Shown here in pieces: positions 29,653 through 39,007 of a stretch of DNA of 64,000 nt. Below the pieces are notes generated by a model that saw nothing but the letters and a program-made list of their open reading frames with translations, did no database searches and was not told where the DNA came from. The stretch is from an uncultured Gammaproteobacteria bacterium. GTDB lineage: Bacteria > Pseudomonadota > Gammaproteobacteria > Pseudomonadales > Pseudohongiellaceae. Made by a program: the position numbers and the translations under genes. Within the stretch, counting starts at the first letter, position 1. Every line of letters starts with the position of its first letter. The stretch is from NCBI GenBank assembly GCA_913060695.1, contig CAJXUA010000009.1:49255-113254 (forward strand). Reading direction: 5' to 3'.

Positions 29653-30348
29653 ATGAACAAGCGTGAAGAACAGCGTAAAATCCGCGAAGAAAAGCAAAAA
29701 GCTGCACAAAATCGAAAAACCAGACAGAAACTGATCGCCAAAGTCGCCACCATTCTGTTGGTGCCGCTACTACTCATTACTATCGTCTATGCTCTTTTGG
29801 GCCAAGGCCCTGTTTACGCACCCGACGAGATAGCCGATGTAGACCATGTTCGGGGCAACCCCGATGGCGTGAAAATGGTGATCTATGCAGATTTCCAATG
29901 CCCCGCCTGTGGTACTGAGCACTCGGTGGTTGCCCAAGCGTGGAACGCCATCAGCAATCGCACTCAAATGGTCTTCCGCCACTATCCCCTGACAGGCACC
30001 CATCCCCATGCTTGGGAAGCGGCGACCTATGCAGAGGCCGCAGGGCGTCAAGGCAAGTTCTGGGAGATGTACGATCTACTGTTTATCAATCAAGCCTATT
30101 GGGCAGGCATGAGCTCTATCGAGCCCGAGTTCGATGGCTACCTGACTCAGCTGGGTCTGGATGTAGAACAGGCCCATCGCGATATCGAGTCGGATGAGCT
30201 CATTCAGAAGATACGCAACGATCAGCGTAGCGGCACTCGTGCTGGTGTACGCTCGACTCCAACCATGTTTCTTGATGGACGCATAGTGCCCACTCCGCGC
30301 ACTGCGGTAGAACTGGTCACCATGATCAACGAGGCGGCGGCCGACTAG
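29653..30348 (+). CDS. Membrane-anchored DsbA-like thioredoxin-fold protein
   Basis: A basic N-terminus (MNKREEQRKIREEKQ) leads to one membrane helix at about residues 28-48. A DsbA/BdbD-type domain follows, with the active site FQCPACGTEH (C83 and C86) and the cis-proline loop STPTMFLDG near residue 210. It would oxidise or isomerise disulfides of exported proteins; direction of electron flow cannot be read. The N-terminal anchor is typical of the BdbD/Com1-like group rather than of soluble DsbA. Its stop codon overlaps that of the convergent amidotransferase gene (shared CTAG). Confidence 0.88.
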   Translation: MNKREEQRKIREEKQKAAQNRKTRQKLIAKVATILLVPLLLITIVYALLGQGPVYAPDEIADVDHVRGNPDGVKMVIYADFQCPACGTEHSVVAQAWNAISNRTQMVFRHYPLTGTHPHAWEAATYAEAAGRQGKFWEMYDLLFINQAYWAGMSSIEPEFDGYLTQLGLDVEQAHRDIESDELIQKIRNDQRSGTRAGVRSTPTMFLDGRIVPTPRTAVELVTMINEAAAD

Positions 30349-31061
30349 GTCACGCCCGTAAGCAACGCAAACTCGCGTAGTAGATGGGTGGCTTCAGGCG
30401 TTTCGAAGACACCCTCTATGAGCGCATCGATGTCATAGCCTTCTGCAATTAATACCTCCCGACGCTCCCCCACGTAACCCTTCATGATCTGGGCGTCGAA
30501 CTCCGGATGAAACTGCACACCCCAGGCATTAGCACCGATGCGAAAGGCCTGATGGCCATCATGCGCACTCCTCGCCAGAAGCACCGCGCCTTCAGGCAAG
30601 CGCAACACAGACTGAGAGTGGGTGGTATGGCCTAGAAAACGCTCAGGCATGGCACCGAACAAGGAGTCTTGTTGCGCCGCCGCAGTATTGTCAATCGCAA
30701 CTGTCCCCATCTCCCGGCCCTGTGGATGATAATCGACCGCTCCTCCACAGGCGTGGGCGAGGAGTTGATGCCCATAGCAAATCCCCAGTATTGGCACCGA
30801 CAACGCAACCGCCTCTCCCATATACGCGGCGCAGCGTTCGCTCCATGGCTCACGATCGGTGACCATGGCCGGAGAGCCAGTGACAACCATGCCCGCGATA
30901 GCATCAAGTTCTGGAAGTGCTTCATTGGCATAGGCATTCACGACGAATACACGCCCTCTATCGAGGGCCAAGCCACGCATTATCCAATCCTCGAAGTCTT
31001 CCCCGGACTCACGCAATGCGGGCAGTGTCTGACCGGTCTTCACAATCAACAACGGTTTCAT
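30345..31061 (-). CDS. Class I glutamine amidotransferase-like protein
   Basis: The 238-residue stand-alone amidotransferase domain has the nucleophile elbow ILGICYGHQLLAHACGG and the catalytic pair in QFHPEFD. The opening MKPLLIVKTGQTLP and the motif VVTGSPAMVTD resemble the GuaA-like family of unknown substrates, including gamma-glutamyl hydrolases of polyamine breakdown. No polyamine genes lie beside it, so the specific role is open. It is divergent from the DoxX gene, with a 9-bp inverted repeat in the shared intergenic region. Confidence 0.82.
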   Translation of the reverse strand: MKPLLIVKTGQTLPALRESGEDFEDWIMRGLALDRGRVFVVNAYANEALPELDAIAGMVVTGSPAMVTDREPWSERCAAYMGEAVALSVPILGICYGHQLLAHACGGAVDYHPQGREMGTVAIDNTAAAQQDSLFGAMPERFLGHTTHSQSVLRLPEGAVLLARSAHDGHQAFRIGANAWGVQFHPEFDAQIMKGYVGERREVLIAEGYDIDALIEGVFETPEATHLLREFALLTGVT

Positions 31062-31092
31062 CGTAATTTTATTCCTCGATCTCTCTTGCCTA

Positions 31093-31127
31093 AAACTGAT
31101 GTATTAATAGTATGATCCCATCAGTTT
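31093..31127. promoter_or_regulatory. Palindromic operator-like site between the amidotransferase and DoxX genes
   Basis: AAACTGATG (31093-31101) and CATCAGTTT (31119-31127) form a perfect 9-bp inverted repeat with a 17-bp spacer. The spacer contains TATGAT (31111-31116), a likely -10 element for doxX. The two arm centres are 26 bp apart. The placement over a divergent promoter suggests binding of a dimeric repressor of unknown identity. Confidence 0.45.
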
Positions 31128-31163
31128 AGTCCTAAAATTATTTATCCCCCCCGGAGCAACAGC

Positions 31164-31595
31164 ATGAATGCTATCAACAATCTAATCAACGCGATCGCCT
31201 CTAAATGCCACACACTGTCCTGGACCTTGCTGCGAGTTCTGAGCTCCGCGATGTTTATGACCCATGGCTATGGCAAAATACTGGGAGACCGCGCACAACC
31301 ATTCTTGGGAGGAGCGGATTTTTTCGGTATCGATTTAGGCATCAATATGTTGTGGGTGGCTGGCGTTATTGAACTGTTCGGTGGCGCTTTAATACTGCTC
31401 GGCCTGTTCACACGCATCTCCGCCTTCTTCGCGGCGACTCTCATGGTCATGGCTTATCTCACTGCGCATCCAGCGTGGTTCCCCACACTCAACAACGGCG
31501 AACTTGCCACCATGTATTTCCTGGTTTATTTTGCGATTTTCGCAAAAGGCGCCGGACCTATTAGCCTAGACTCAATGTGGCTAGGCAAGCGCTAA
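31164..31595 (+). CDS. DoxX family membrane protein
   Basis: The 143-residue protein has four membrane helices and the DoxX pattern: LLRVLSSAMFMTHGYGKI at the first helix, then WVAGVIELFGGALILLGLFTRISAF. Related proteins take part in oxidative-stress responses in mycobacteria or in thiosulfate oxidation in Acidianus; the role in this type of bacterium is unknown. A GGAG-like ribosome site (CCCGGAGCAACAGC) precedes the ATG. It is convergent with nhaC, with 7 bp between the genes. Confidence 0.88.
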   Translation: MNAINNLINAIASKCHTLSWTLLRVLSSAMFMTHGYGKILGDRAQPFLGGADFFGIDLGINMLWVAGVIELFGGALILLGLFTRISAFFAATLMVMAYLTAHPAWFPTLNNGELATMYFLVYFAIFAKGAGPISLDSMWLGKR

Positions 31596-31602
31596 ATCCC
31601 GA

Positions 31603-33075
31603 TCAGTCTTCTATTTTCGCGATGCGAATCTGTGCCCACGCAAACAACATCGTCATAAATGGGCTAATCAGGCAGAACAAGGCCCAAGGCGCATAAGACA
31701 GAGTTGCCACGCCGAGTACACCGGCGTGGAAAGCACCACAGGTATTCCAAGGCACCAGCACCGATGTAACCGTGCCGCAGTCCTCTAGAGTTCTACTCAG
31801 ATTCTGCGGTGCCAAGCCGCGGTCACGGTAGGCACTTATAAACATGCGTCCGGGCACTACAACTGAAAGGTATTGATCTGAGGCAGAGACATTCGTTAGC
31901 AGACACGTGCCACCTGTAGCAGTTATCAAGCCCCCGATGCTGCGAACGCGGCTAATCAAAACATGGGTAATCTTTTGTAGGAACCCAGAGGCCTCCATCA
32001 CGCCGCCGAAGGTCATCGCGGCGATGATCAACCATATCGTATTCAACATGCCCGCCATACCGCCAGACTGCAGCAACTCATCAAGCACAACATTATCCGT
32101 CGGCAGAGCGATGTCGCCATAGATGGCCTGCATGATGACCTGATAGGAACCGCCGTACTGTTCGCTCAACTCGATCAGCAATGGATACTGCAAGACAACC
32201 GCCGCAATAGCACCTAAGACCGTTCCGACGAAAAGTGCTGGCAATGCCGCCACGCGTTTCACGATTAGGAAGATGACCACCGCCGGCACGAATAACAGCA
32301 ATGGGCTGAGATTAAAGCGCTGTGCAAGCACGGCTTGAGTCTGCGAGGTGGTGGTGTCCTCGACACTGGGGGTGCCGAAATAGAAACCAATGCACAGATA
32401 CAAGACCAGTGTTAGCAAAAAGGAAGGCACGCTGGTCATACTCAAGTATCGAATATGGGTAAATAGGTCCACTCCGGTAACACCCGAGGCGAGGTTCGTG
32501 GTGTCGGACAGTGGCGACATTTTGTCACCAAAATAGGCACCCGAGACAATCGCACCTGCCACTAAACCGGGATTGAACCCGAGCGTATAGCCAATGCTCA
32601 TCATCGCAACCCCAAGGGTAGCGGAAGTAGACCATGAGCTACCGATCACGATAGAGGCGATCGCCGTTAGGATGCAGCAACTAACGATGAAGATTGAGGG
32701 GTTAAATATCTGTAGGCCGTAGTAGATCATCGTAGGCACGATGCCACCGATCAACCAAGTGCCAACGAGTGCGCCGACCATCAGCAGGATTAGAATTGCA
32801 GGGGTAGCCGCACGAATGTTCTCCAGCATCTTCTCTTGAATATCGACCCAAGGCACTCCGAGAAAGAGGCTGATGCCGGCGGCCAGTGCAGCGGCAATTA
32901 TCAAGGCCGTCTGATTCGCACCGGAGAGTGAGTCATCGCCATACAAGGCGACATTCAGTCCAAGTAAAGCAAACAAAGCAAATAGTGGCACTAGGGCTAA
33001 AAGCAAGGAGCGATCTGCATGCTCAGGCGTCTCTAGCGGACCTGGCTCAAGGTCCTGTGTCACATTCTCATGCAT
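31603..33075 (-). CDS. NhaC-family Na+/H+ antiporter
   Basis: The 490-residue protein has about eleven to twelve membrane helices. NhaC signatures include IVIGSSWSTSATLGVAMM near residue 165, SGAYFGDKMSPLSDTTNLAS near 205 and DCGTVTSVLVPWNTCGAFHAG near 435. NhaC antiporters expel sodium in exchange for protons and are common in marine bacteria. The ATG at 33075 with GGAG 7 bp upstream is preferred to a GTG at 33081. Confidence 0.92.
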   Translation of the reverse strand: MHENVTQDLEPGPLETPEHADRSLLLALVPLFALFALLGLNVALYGDDSLSGANQTALIIAAALAAGISLFLGVPWVDIQEKMLENIRAATPAILILLMVGALVGTWLIGGIVPTMIYYGLQIFNPSIFIVSCCILTAIASIVIGSSWSTSATLGVAMMSIGYTLGFNPGLVAGAIVSGAYFGDKMSPLSDTTNLASGVTGVDLFTHIRYLSMTSVPSFLLTLVLYLCIGFYFGTPSVEDTTTSQTQAVLAQRFNLSPLLLFVPAVVIFLIVKRVAALPALFVGTVLGAIAAVVLQYPLLIELSEQYGGSYQVIMQAIYGDIALPTDNVVLDELLQSGGMAGMLNTIWLIIAAMTFGGVMEASGFLQKITHVLISRVRSIGGLITATGGTCLLTNVSASDQYLSVVVPGRMFISAYRDRGLAPQNLSRTLEDCGTVTSVLVPWNTCGAFHAGVLGVATLSYAPWALFCLISPFMTMLFAWAQIRIAKIED

Positions 33076-33251
33076 GCTCACTCTCCGCTCTTAATATTAG
33101 TGCCGGCGCCATAGCGACGAATAGCGCCTGATACTAACCCGATACAGGTCCCAAGAAAACGCCTGTTTAGCGTAAAAACAGTTGGGGCATTACTTTGTTC
33201 ACGCTATCATGGCGCCATTCCAGAATACGACCCCCACTCAGGAGCCCTGCA

Positions 33252-35720
33252 ATGCGAACGCTATTGTCATCGCGAAAGTTATCTGTCGCGTTTTTAGTCG
33301 CCATCCTTACCCCAGCAAGCGTTATCGGCGATACCGTTAAACAAACTAAGGGCGATTTCGAAGACAAGTTCCGCCAATTAGACGAGGCACTGCCTACTCC
33401 CAATACTTGGCGCAATGCGGGGGGCATGCCTGGGCATGAGTACTGGCAGCAGAAAGTCGACTACGAGATATCCGCAGTATTAGATGAGACCAACCGACGC
33501 CTAACGGGACAGGAAAGTATTCGATATCAGAATAACTCCCCCGATACGCTGAGTTATCTCTGGCTACAACTCGATCAGAACATATTCCGCAAGGATTCGA
33601 TGTCCGAGCTGAGTGAGGACTTCGGTGGCGCAGGCCGACGCGGTCCCGCGGTACAGGCAGGCAACGGTGACAGCCCCGCTCGCTTGAGCCTAGGAGAATT
33701 GCGCCGCCAGCAGGCTATGGCCGACATCGAATTTGGCTATGAAATCAGCTCCGTTGAAGATAGCCGTGGCAATGCCTTGAGTTACACCATCGTCGGCACG
33801 CTCATGCGGGTGGATCTACCCTCCCCCCTGCGCAGCGGTCAGAGCACGGAGTTCAGTATCGACTTCGCTTTCAATATCACCGATGACGATGCCGTGTCCG
33901 GTCGCAGCGGCTATGAGCACTTCCCCGACGACGAGCGCGAAGGGGGCAATGACATCTTCTTGATGGCACAGTGGTTTCCGCGCCTTGCCGCCTATACCGA
34001 CTACGAGGGCTGGACGAACAAGGAGTTCCTTGGCCGTGGCGAGTTCACTCTAGAGTTCGGCGACTACGAAGTCGAAATGACGGTGCCAGCGGACCACATC
34101 GTCTCTTCTACAGGCGTGTTGCAGAACCCCGCACAGGTGCTTACCTCTGAGCAGCGTTCGCGTCTACGCGAAGCCGAGAATGCGCAGCGTCCTGTTTTTA
34201 TCGTCACCGCCGAAGAAGCCTTAGAGAATGAGAAGGAAGGCACGACAGAGACGAAGACCTGGCGCTTCACTGCCGAGAACGTCCGTGACTTTGCCTGGGC
34301 CTCTTCACGTAAGTTCATCTGGGACGCCAAGGGTTATCAGCAAGGCGGCGAAGTGCGCCCCTTCGTTATGGCACAGTCTTTCTATCCGAAGGAAGGCGAG
34401 CCACTTTGGTCGACCTATTCCACCGAGTCAGTGATTCATACACTAGAGGTGTACTCACGCGTCTCCTTCGACTACCCATACCCCACCGCGCAATCGGTGA
34501 ATGGCCCAGTAGGCGGCATGGAATACCCCATGATAAGCTTCAACGGCCCTCGTACTACTTTGCAAGACGATGGCTCGCGCACCTATTCTCTAGCGGTGAA
34601 GCAAGGCCTAATCGGCGTGGTAATCCACGAAGTCGGTCATAACTATTTTCCTATGATCATCAACTCCGACGAGCGCCAATGGACCTGGATGGACGAGGGC
34701 CTGAACAGCTATATGGACGGAGTTGCCGGACGCGAATGGGACCCGGAAATGCCTTGGGGCGTCGAGCCTGCGGACATCACTTCCTATATGCGCTCACAGA
34801 ACCAAGTGCCGATCATGACCCAGTCCGACAGCGTCTTGAACCTTGGCCCCAATGCCTACTCCAAGCCTGCGGTCGCGCTCAACATCCTGCGCGAGACCAT
34901 CATGGGTCGCGAACTATTCGATTTCGCCTTCAAGCAATATGCGAACCTGTGGATGTTCAAACGCCCCACGCCTGCTGACTTCTTCCGCACTATGGAGGAG
35001 GCCTCCGGTGTCGACCTAGACTGGTTCTGGCGCGGCTGGTTCTACACAACAGATCACGTCGATATCTCCCTAGACCGCATCTATGAAATGCGACTGGACA
35101 CCGAGAACCCCGACATCGATAACGCCCGTTCTAGGGAGGAGTGGTTAGACAAGCCTAACTCCTTGTTCGTCGAGCGCAATGCCGCCGAGGGTCGCCGCAC
35201 GTGGGTTGAGCGCAACCCCGATGTTCGCGACTTCCACGATGACAACGACATGTTCACGGTCACCAATAAGGAACGCAATTCCTATAACTCCTTCTTGGAA
35301 GGCTTGGACGACTGGGAGCGCAAGGCACTCGATCGTGCCATCGCCGAGGACAAAAACTACTACGTCTTGGAGTTCTCCAATCTGGGCGGACTAGTGATGC
35401 CTATCATTCTTGGCATTAGCTATGCCGATGGCAGCAGTGAAGAGATGCGTCTGCCCGCCGAGATCTGGCGTCGCGACTCTAGGGTAGTGCGTAAATTAAT
35501 CGTGACCGACAAAGACGTGAGCGAGATTGTACTAGACCCCCATTGGGAAACTGCCGATGTGGACATCGAGAACAACTACTATCCGCGTCGCCTTATCCCT
35601 TCACGCGTGGAGTCTTATAAGTCCGAGCCGCGCAATGGCTTCTCTTCCCGCGACTTGATGCAAGACATCAAGACCGAGCTCAAGAGCGAAGATGATGAAG
35701 ACGAAGAGGATGACGAGTGA
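33252..35720 (+). CDS. M1-family zinc metallopeptidase, exported
   Basis: An 822-residue exported protein with a signal peptide ending PASVIG-DT. The gluzincin motif HEVGH (from about residue 459), followed after exactly 18 residues by the zinc-ligand Glu in MDEGLN, is complete. The GxMEN-like exopeptidase motif appears as GGMEYP about 45 residues before. The active site of an aminopeptidase is therefore intact, although E-Y replaces the usual E-N. The last 20 residues are strongly acidic. GGAG lies 8 bp upstream of the ATG. The DUF6702 gene overlaps its stop by 4 bp (GTGA), so the two are coupled. Confidence 0.93.
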   Translation: MRTLLSSRKLSVAFLVAILTPASVIGDTVKQTKGDFEDKFRQLDEALPTPNTWRNAGGMPGHEYWQQKVDYEISAVLDETNRRLTGQESIRYQNNSPDTLSYLWLQLDQNIFRKDSMSELSEDFGGAGRRGPAVQAGNGDSPARLSLGELRRQQAMADIEFGYEISSVEDSRGNALSYTIVGTLMRVDLPSPLRSGQSTEFSIDFAFNITDDDAVSGRSGYEHFPDDEREGGNDIFLMAQWFPRLAAYTDYEGWTNKEFLGRGEFTLEFGDYEVEMTVPADHIVSSTGVLQNPAQVLTSEQRSRLREAENAQRPVFIVTAEEALENEKEGTTETKTWRFTAENVRDFAWASSRKFIWDAKGYQQGGEVRPFVMAQSFYPKEGEPLWSTYSTESVIHTLEVYSRVSFDYPYPTAQSVNGPVGGMEYPMISFNGPRTTLQDDGSRTYSLAVKQGLIGVVIHEVGHNYFPMIINSDERQWTWMDEGLNSYMDGVAGREWDPEMPWGVEPADITSYMRSQNQVPIMTQSDSVLNLGPNAYSKPAVALNILRETIMGRELFDFAFKQYANLWMFKRPTPADFFRTMEEASGVDLDWFWRGWFYTTDHVDISLDRIYEMRLDTENPDIDNARSREEWLDKPNSLFVERNAAEGRRTWVERNPDVRDFHDDNDMFTVTNKERNSYNSFLEGLDDWERKALDRAIAEDKNYYVLEFSNLGGLVMPIILGISYADGSSEEMRLPAEIWRRDSRVVRKLIVTDKDVSEIVLDPHWETADVDIENNYYPRRLIPSRVESYKSEPRNGFSSRDLMQDIKTELKSEDDEDEEDDE

Positions 35721-36232
35721 GGCTAGTCTCTGGACTCTTGCGCGTTTTAGTACTGGGGAGCCTGCTCGTAGCGGGCAACCTCGGTGCCTTCGCGCATCAG
35801 AAGAAAGAGGCACTGACCGAGATTCTCTTTAACTCGCGCAGCGGCAATCTCGAAGTGATGCACCGTTACCTCATCCACGATGCGGAGCATGCGGTACGGC
35901 AGCTTGTCGATCCGCAAGCGGACTTGATTGCCTCTGAGCAGACTCGCGAGACCTTCGCCAAGTATGCCGTGGAGCGCTTCGCGCTTTTAGGGGATGACGG
36001 CGCTCCCTTAGAATTACAGTATGTTGGGCAAGAGATCGACAGCGCCTTCCTCTGGGTCTATCAGGAGATGGCTCTACCGGAGTCCCTCAAGGGCTTAGGG
36101 GTAATTGATAACGCATTGCGGGACATCTGGCCGGAGCAGAATAATCTGGTGAATATAGAACGCAATGGCCAAATCCAGTCGCTCAACTTCAATGGCAGCA
36201 CCGAGTGGCTGAGCGTTCAATTCGAGCAATAA
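35717..36232 (+). CDS. DUF6702 family exported protein, coupled to the M1 peptidase
   Basis: The 171-residue protein starts at a GTG inside the stop of the peptidase gene and has a signal peptide ending NLGAFA-HQ. The mature part contains FNSRSGNLEVMHRYLIHDAEHAV and WVYQEMALPE, matching DUF6702, small exported proteins of unknown function. Translational coupling argues that it works with the peptidase in the periplasm, for example as a chaperone or inhibitor; that is inference. Confidence 0.78.
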   Translation: MRLVSGLLRVLVLGSLLVAGNLGAFAHQKKEALTEILFNSRSGNLEVMHRYLIHDAEHAVRQLVDPQADLIASEQTRETFAKYAVERFALLGDDGAPLELQYVGQEIDSAFLWVYQEMALPESLKGLGVIDNALRDIWPEQNNLVNIERNGQIQSLNFNGSTEWLSVQFEQ

Positions 36233-36242
36233 GTGCACTCGA

Positions 36243-37361
36243 TCATTGGCTAGAGCGTGGACTAAAGGTCTGGCTAATGACTGCTTGCGAGGCACTCTGG
36301 ATCGCCGCTAAACGCGCCTCATAGGCCGTCAATAATTCGGCCTCCAAGCCTTCGCGCAAGTCCAGCAACGCGGCCTCCATGTGCCGCAATAACTCTTCTC
36401 TGTTCCACGCCTCATCCAATTGTAGAAGCAACCAGTCGGTCGCCAACCAGGTCACTACGCCAGCACCCGCCGCGCAGGCCACTGCCAACGGTCCACCTGG
36501 TGCGCACAGCATGGCACCCGCTGCTGCGCCGCCAAGCCGTGAACCGCCTCGCGCACTGCCCACCGCAACCACTCTTGCCGAAGCTAGCGCATTGCGAGCG
36601 GCGACTGCTCGCCACAATGCAGGGCCGGCTAATCCGGCGGCACCAAGACTGCTCACGGCCACACGATTGCGCAACGGCGACAAGGCGTCCAATTCGTCTA
36701 ACTCAATCAATAGGGGGTCTAGTGGTTTGAGCTGGGCGCTCTGCCGTGGATCCTCTAATCCAGCGATTGGTGCTGGCACTCGCTGGGCGGCCAGCAGCCC
36801 CTGCACCCCAGTCAGCCAAGCCGCGCGAGTCTGCGCCTGCTGCGCAAGTATTAACCCATTGCTATCGTTCTCGAGTCGGGCCAAACCACCCTGCCATACT
36901 GGCTCCGGGAACAGCACCTCCGCTGCCTTGCGCGCCACAAAGTCCCCTTCGACTAACTTACTGCTGCTAAGGACCGCCATCGCCATACGGCTATACTCGC
37001 CAGAGAGCGAATAATACCAATCAGCGAATAGAGGGAGGCGTTCGTTGACTCGTGCAAACAAGCTATCTAGCTGAGCATCGATTTGCTGCTCGAGACCTTG
37101 CCTGCTGCTTAGCTGCGCAGCACTGAAATGCTCCACGGTGAAACTCGCAAGCGACGCCAATTGAGTTTGATTCAGCTGGTAGTACTGCTCCTCCAAGGCC
37201 ACAGTCTGCACAGGATCGCCAGCCCATTGGCGCGGCATCTGACTCATGAATTGCAAGAGCAATAGCGTGCAAGCCAGCACTACGAATAGCGCTAGAAAGG
37301 CTTGCCGCACGCGCGAGTGCTGCGTGCTCGATTGGACTATAGCGGGTTCAACGTAAGCCAT
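36243..37361 (-). CDS. Membrane-anchored protein of unknown function with glycine/alanine-rich segment
   Basis: The ATG at 37361 was chosen because GAGGAG lies about 6 bp upstream; the frame continues to 37469 but overlaps the previous gene. The 372-residue protein has a membrane helix at about residues 17-35, a helical region of about 200 residues, then a Gly/Ala-rich hydrophobic stretch (GAAAGAMLCAPGGPLAVACA) that may insert in the membrane, and a final coiled coil (ALLDLREGLEAELLTAYEARL). I do not recognise a family. It overlaps the preceding membrane-protein gene by 14 bp, so the two are a translationally coupled pair. Confidence 0.7.
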   Translation of the reverse strand: MAYVEPAIVQSSTQHSRVRQAFLALFVVLACTLLLLQFMSQMPRQWAGDPVQTVALEEQYYQLNQTQLASLASFTVEHFSAAQLSSRQGLEQQIDAQLDSLFARVNERLPLFADWYYSLSGEYSRMAMAVLSSSKLVEGDFVARKAAEVLFPEPVWQGGLARLENDSNGLILAQQAQTRAAWLTGVQGLLAAQRVPAPIAGLEDPRQSAQLKPLDPLLIELDELDALSPLRNRVAVSSLGAAGLAGPALWRAVAARNALASARVVAVGSARGGSRLGGAAAGAMLCAPGGPLAVACAAGAGVVTWLATDWLLLQLDEAWNREELLRHMEAALLDLREGLEAELLTAYEARLAAIQSASQAVISQTFSPRSSQ

Positions 37362-38169
37362 GAGGCTCCTCGGTACTCGTAGCGGGACTGCGCTGTAGAA
37401 GTAAGGGCAGCGCGAGCGCACCTCGACACAATAGCAGATAAGACCAGACAAACAGCGCTTCCCGTGCAAGGACGATGCACCAGCCAGCAGCCTGCCATAC
37501 CGAACTTCCAGGTGTAGGCAGTAAGCGCTGAGCTAGCCAGGCCTGCAAAGCATCGCTCGCCGCCGCCATCTCGAGCAGCATCAACAAGACGGGACTGCGG
37601 GCCTGCTCCCCAGAGACGGCATACCATACTGCCTGATCTAAACTCGCCTCTCGGAAATCAGAATACTGGGCTCCCAGAGCCTGCCACACGAAAAAGAGTA
37701 GCAGCACTCCAGAAAGCAGATTGAGCGCCAGCCGCAGGCCTAGCTCCTCACGAAAACCCGCTTGCACCTGCGCCTGCAGAAGGCGGGCGAGGATTAGCGC
37801 GCCAATTGGCAAGGCCACAGCCGCGCAGAGCAGCGCAGACCACTGCCAATTGGCCTCTAGGCGCAGAACAGCCAACAGTAGATAGAGGGACATGACAATC
37901 GCGACAAGCCCCTGCCCTAGGGCCATCAGCACACCGCCGCGCAGCAGACGAAAAGCGCTACTCTCAGGTTGCAGATAGGCCGCTAACCACACGCGTCGCC
38001 GTATCTTGGCGCGTTGCCACAAGCCCATGCCTAAGAGCATACTGGCGATGAACCAGGCCGCGAATAACATGGGGCTAGTTAGTACACGCCCATACAGGAA
38101 CACTAGCCATAGCGCCCCCGTAAGCGCCACTAGGCCTAACATCTGCTTGAGCATTCGGTTAATTCGCAT
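37348..38169 (-). CDS. Polytopic membrane protein of unknown function
   Basis: The 273-residue protein begins MRINRMLKQMLGLVALTG and has about six membrane helices spread over its whole length, with a soluble loop near residues 175-215. No motif is recognisable. It starts 97 bp from the divergent DTW-domain gene and overlaps the following gene. Its only clue is this coupling with a single-pass, coiled-coil partner, which suggests a two-part membrane complex. The ATG at 38169 was preferred because GAGGC lies 12 bp upstream; a further ATG at 38154 is possible. Confidence 0.65.
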   Translation of the reverse strand: MRINRMLKQMLGLVALTGALWLVFLYGRVLTSPMLFAAWFIASMLLGMGLWQRAKIRRRVWLAAYLQPESSAFRLLRGGVLMALGQGLVAIVMSLYLLLAVLRLEANWQWSALLCAAVALPIGALILARLLQAQVQAGFREELGLRLALNLLSGVLLLFFVWQALGAQYSDFREASLDQAVWYAVSGEQARSPVLLMLLEMAAASDALQAWLAQRLLPTPGSSVWQAAGWCIVLAREALFVWSYLLLCRGALALPLLLQRSPATSTEEPHGLR

Positions 38170-38266
38170 ACACAATGCCTCGTGAAACACGGCTAACTTG
38201 GCAAATCAGGCTATAATCCCGCTCCGCTAGCATCACTAGCGCTTTGACAACTTTAAGGAAGCCTCA

Positions 38267-39004
38267 TTGCCATCTGCGCCACACATCAACTCGATCATGG
38301 CACTGCGTGCCCGAGAACTGCTGAAGACTAGGAAACCATTCATGGCGCGCGGGAGCAAGGTAAAGCGCTGTGCGTTGTGCCTGCTGCCACTGACGGGCTG
38401 CATTTGTGCGGAGAGGCCAGCGCCAGTGCGTGGCAGCGCCTTCTGCTTCATCATGTATTGGGGCGAGGCCTTCAAGCCTAGCAATACCGGCCGCTTGATC
38501 GCCGATGTTATTCACGACAATCACGCCTTCCTTTGGGAGCGAACCAAGGTCGACCCAGCCTTATTGGAATTGTTGGCAGACCCGCAATATACCCCTGTTA
38601 TTGTGTTCCCTCATCAGTACGCGGAGCCCGAACGCTGCATCGACACCTTAGCCGACATAAAGACAGATACTAGTAGCAAGACACCGCTGTACATCATGCT
38701 GGATGGCACTTGGCGCGAAGCCAAGAAGATGTTCAAGAGCCCTTACCTTGCACAGATCCCGGTCCTCGGCATAGAACCCGAGCATGGCTCTTTGTATCAA
38801 TTACGCGAAGCCGCACACAAGCATCAGCTATGCACCGCAGAGGTCGCCGGTATGGTTCTAGCACTCGGGGGAGATGTACTGGCTGCAGAGTCTCTGAACG
38901 CCTATTTCGAAGTGTTTCGGCGCCGCTATATAGCGGGGAAGCCACACATGGTGTTGCGCGAGCAACAGGCGACGGCAGCTCCCGAAACAGACAAACCTCT
39001 CTAG
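38267..39004 (+). CDS. DTW-domain tRNA-uridine aminocarboxypropyltransferase
   Basis: The protein has four N-terminal cysteines in a zinc-binding arrangement (RCALCLLPLTGCIC near residue 34) and the DTW motif as DGTWREAKKM. Further family marks are FIMYWGEAFKPSNTGRLI and the TAEVAGMVLAL region. This is the TapT/DTWD2 family that makes acp3U at position 47 of tRNAs. The start is most likely a TTG at 38267 with AAGGA about 8 bp upstream, giving 245 residues. The first in-frame ATG at 38297 has no ribosome site. Confidence 0.87.
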   Translation: MPSAPHINSIMALRARELLKTRKPFMARGSKVKRCALCLLPLTGCICAERPAPVRGSAFCFIMYWGEAFKPSNTGRLIADVIHDNHAFLWERTKVDPALLELLADPQYTPVIVFPHQYAEPERCIDTLADIKTDTSSKTPLYIMLDGTWREAKKMFKSPYLAQIPVLGIEPEHGSLYQLREAAHKHQLCTAEVAGMVLALGGDVLAAESLNAYFEVFRRRYIAGKPHMVLREQQATAAPETDKPL

Positions 39005-39007
39005 GCA

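Noticed and set aside
36379..37014. 211-residue plus-strand open frame
   Set aside because: It is antisense to the membrane-anchored protein, is Ala/Pro/Ser/Arg-rich and is caused by the Gly/Ala-rich codons on the other strand.
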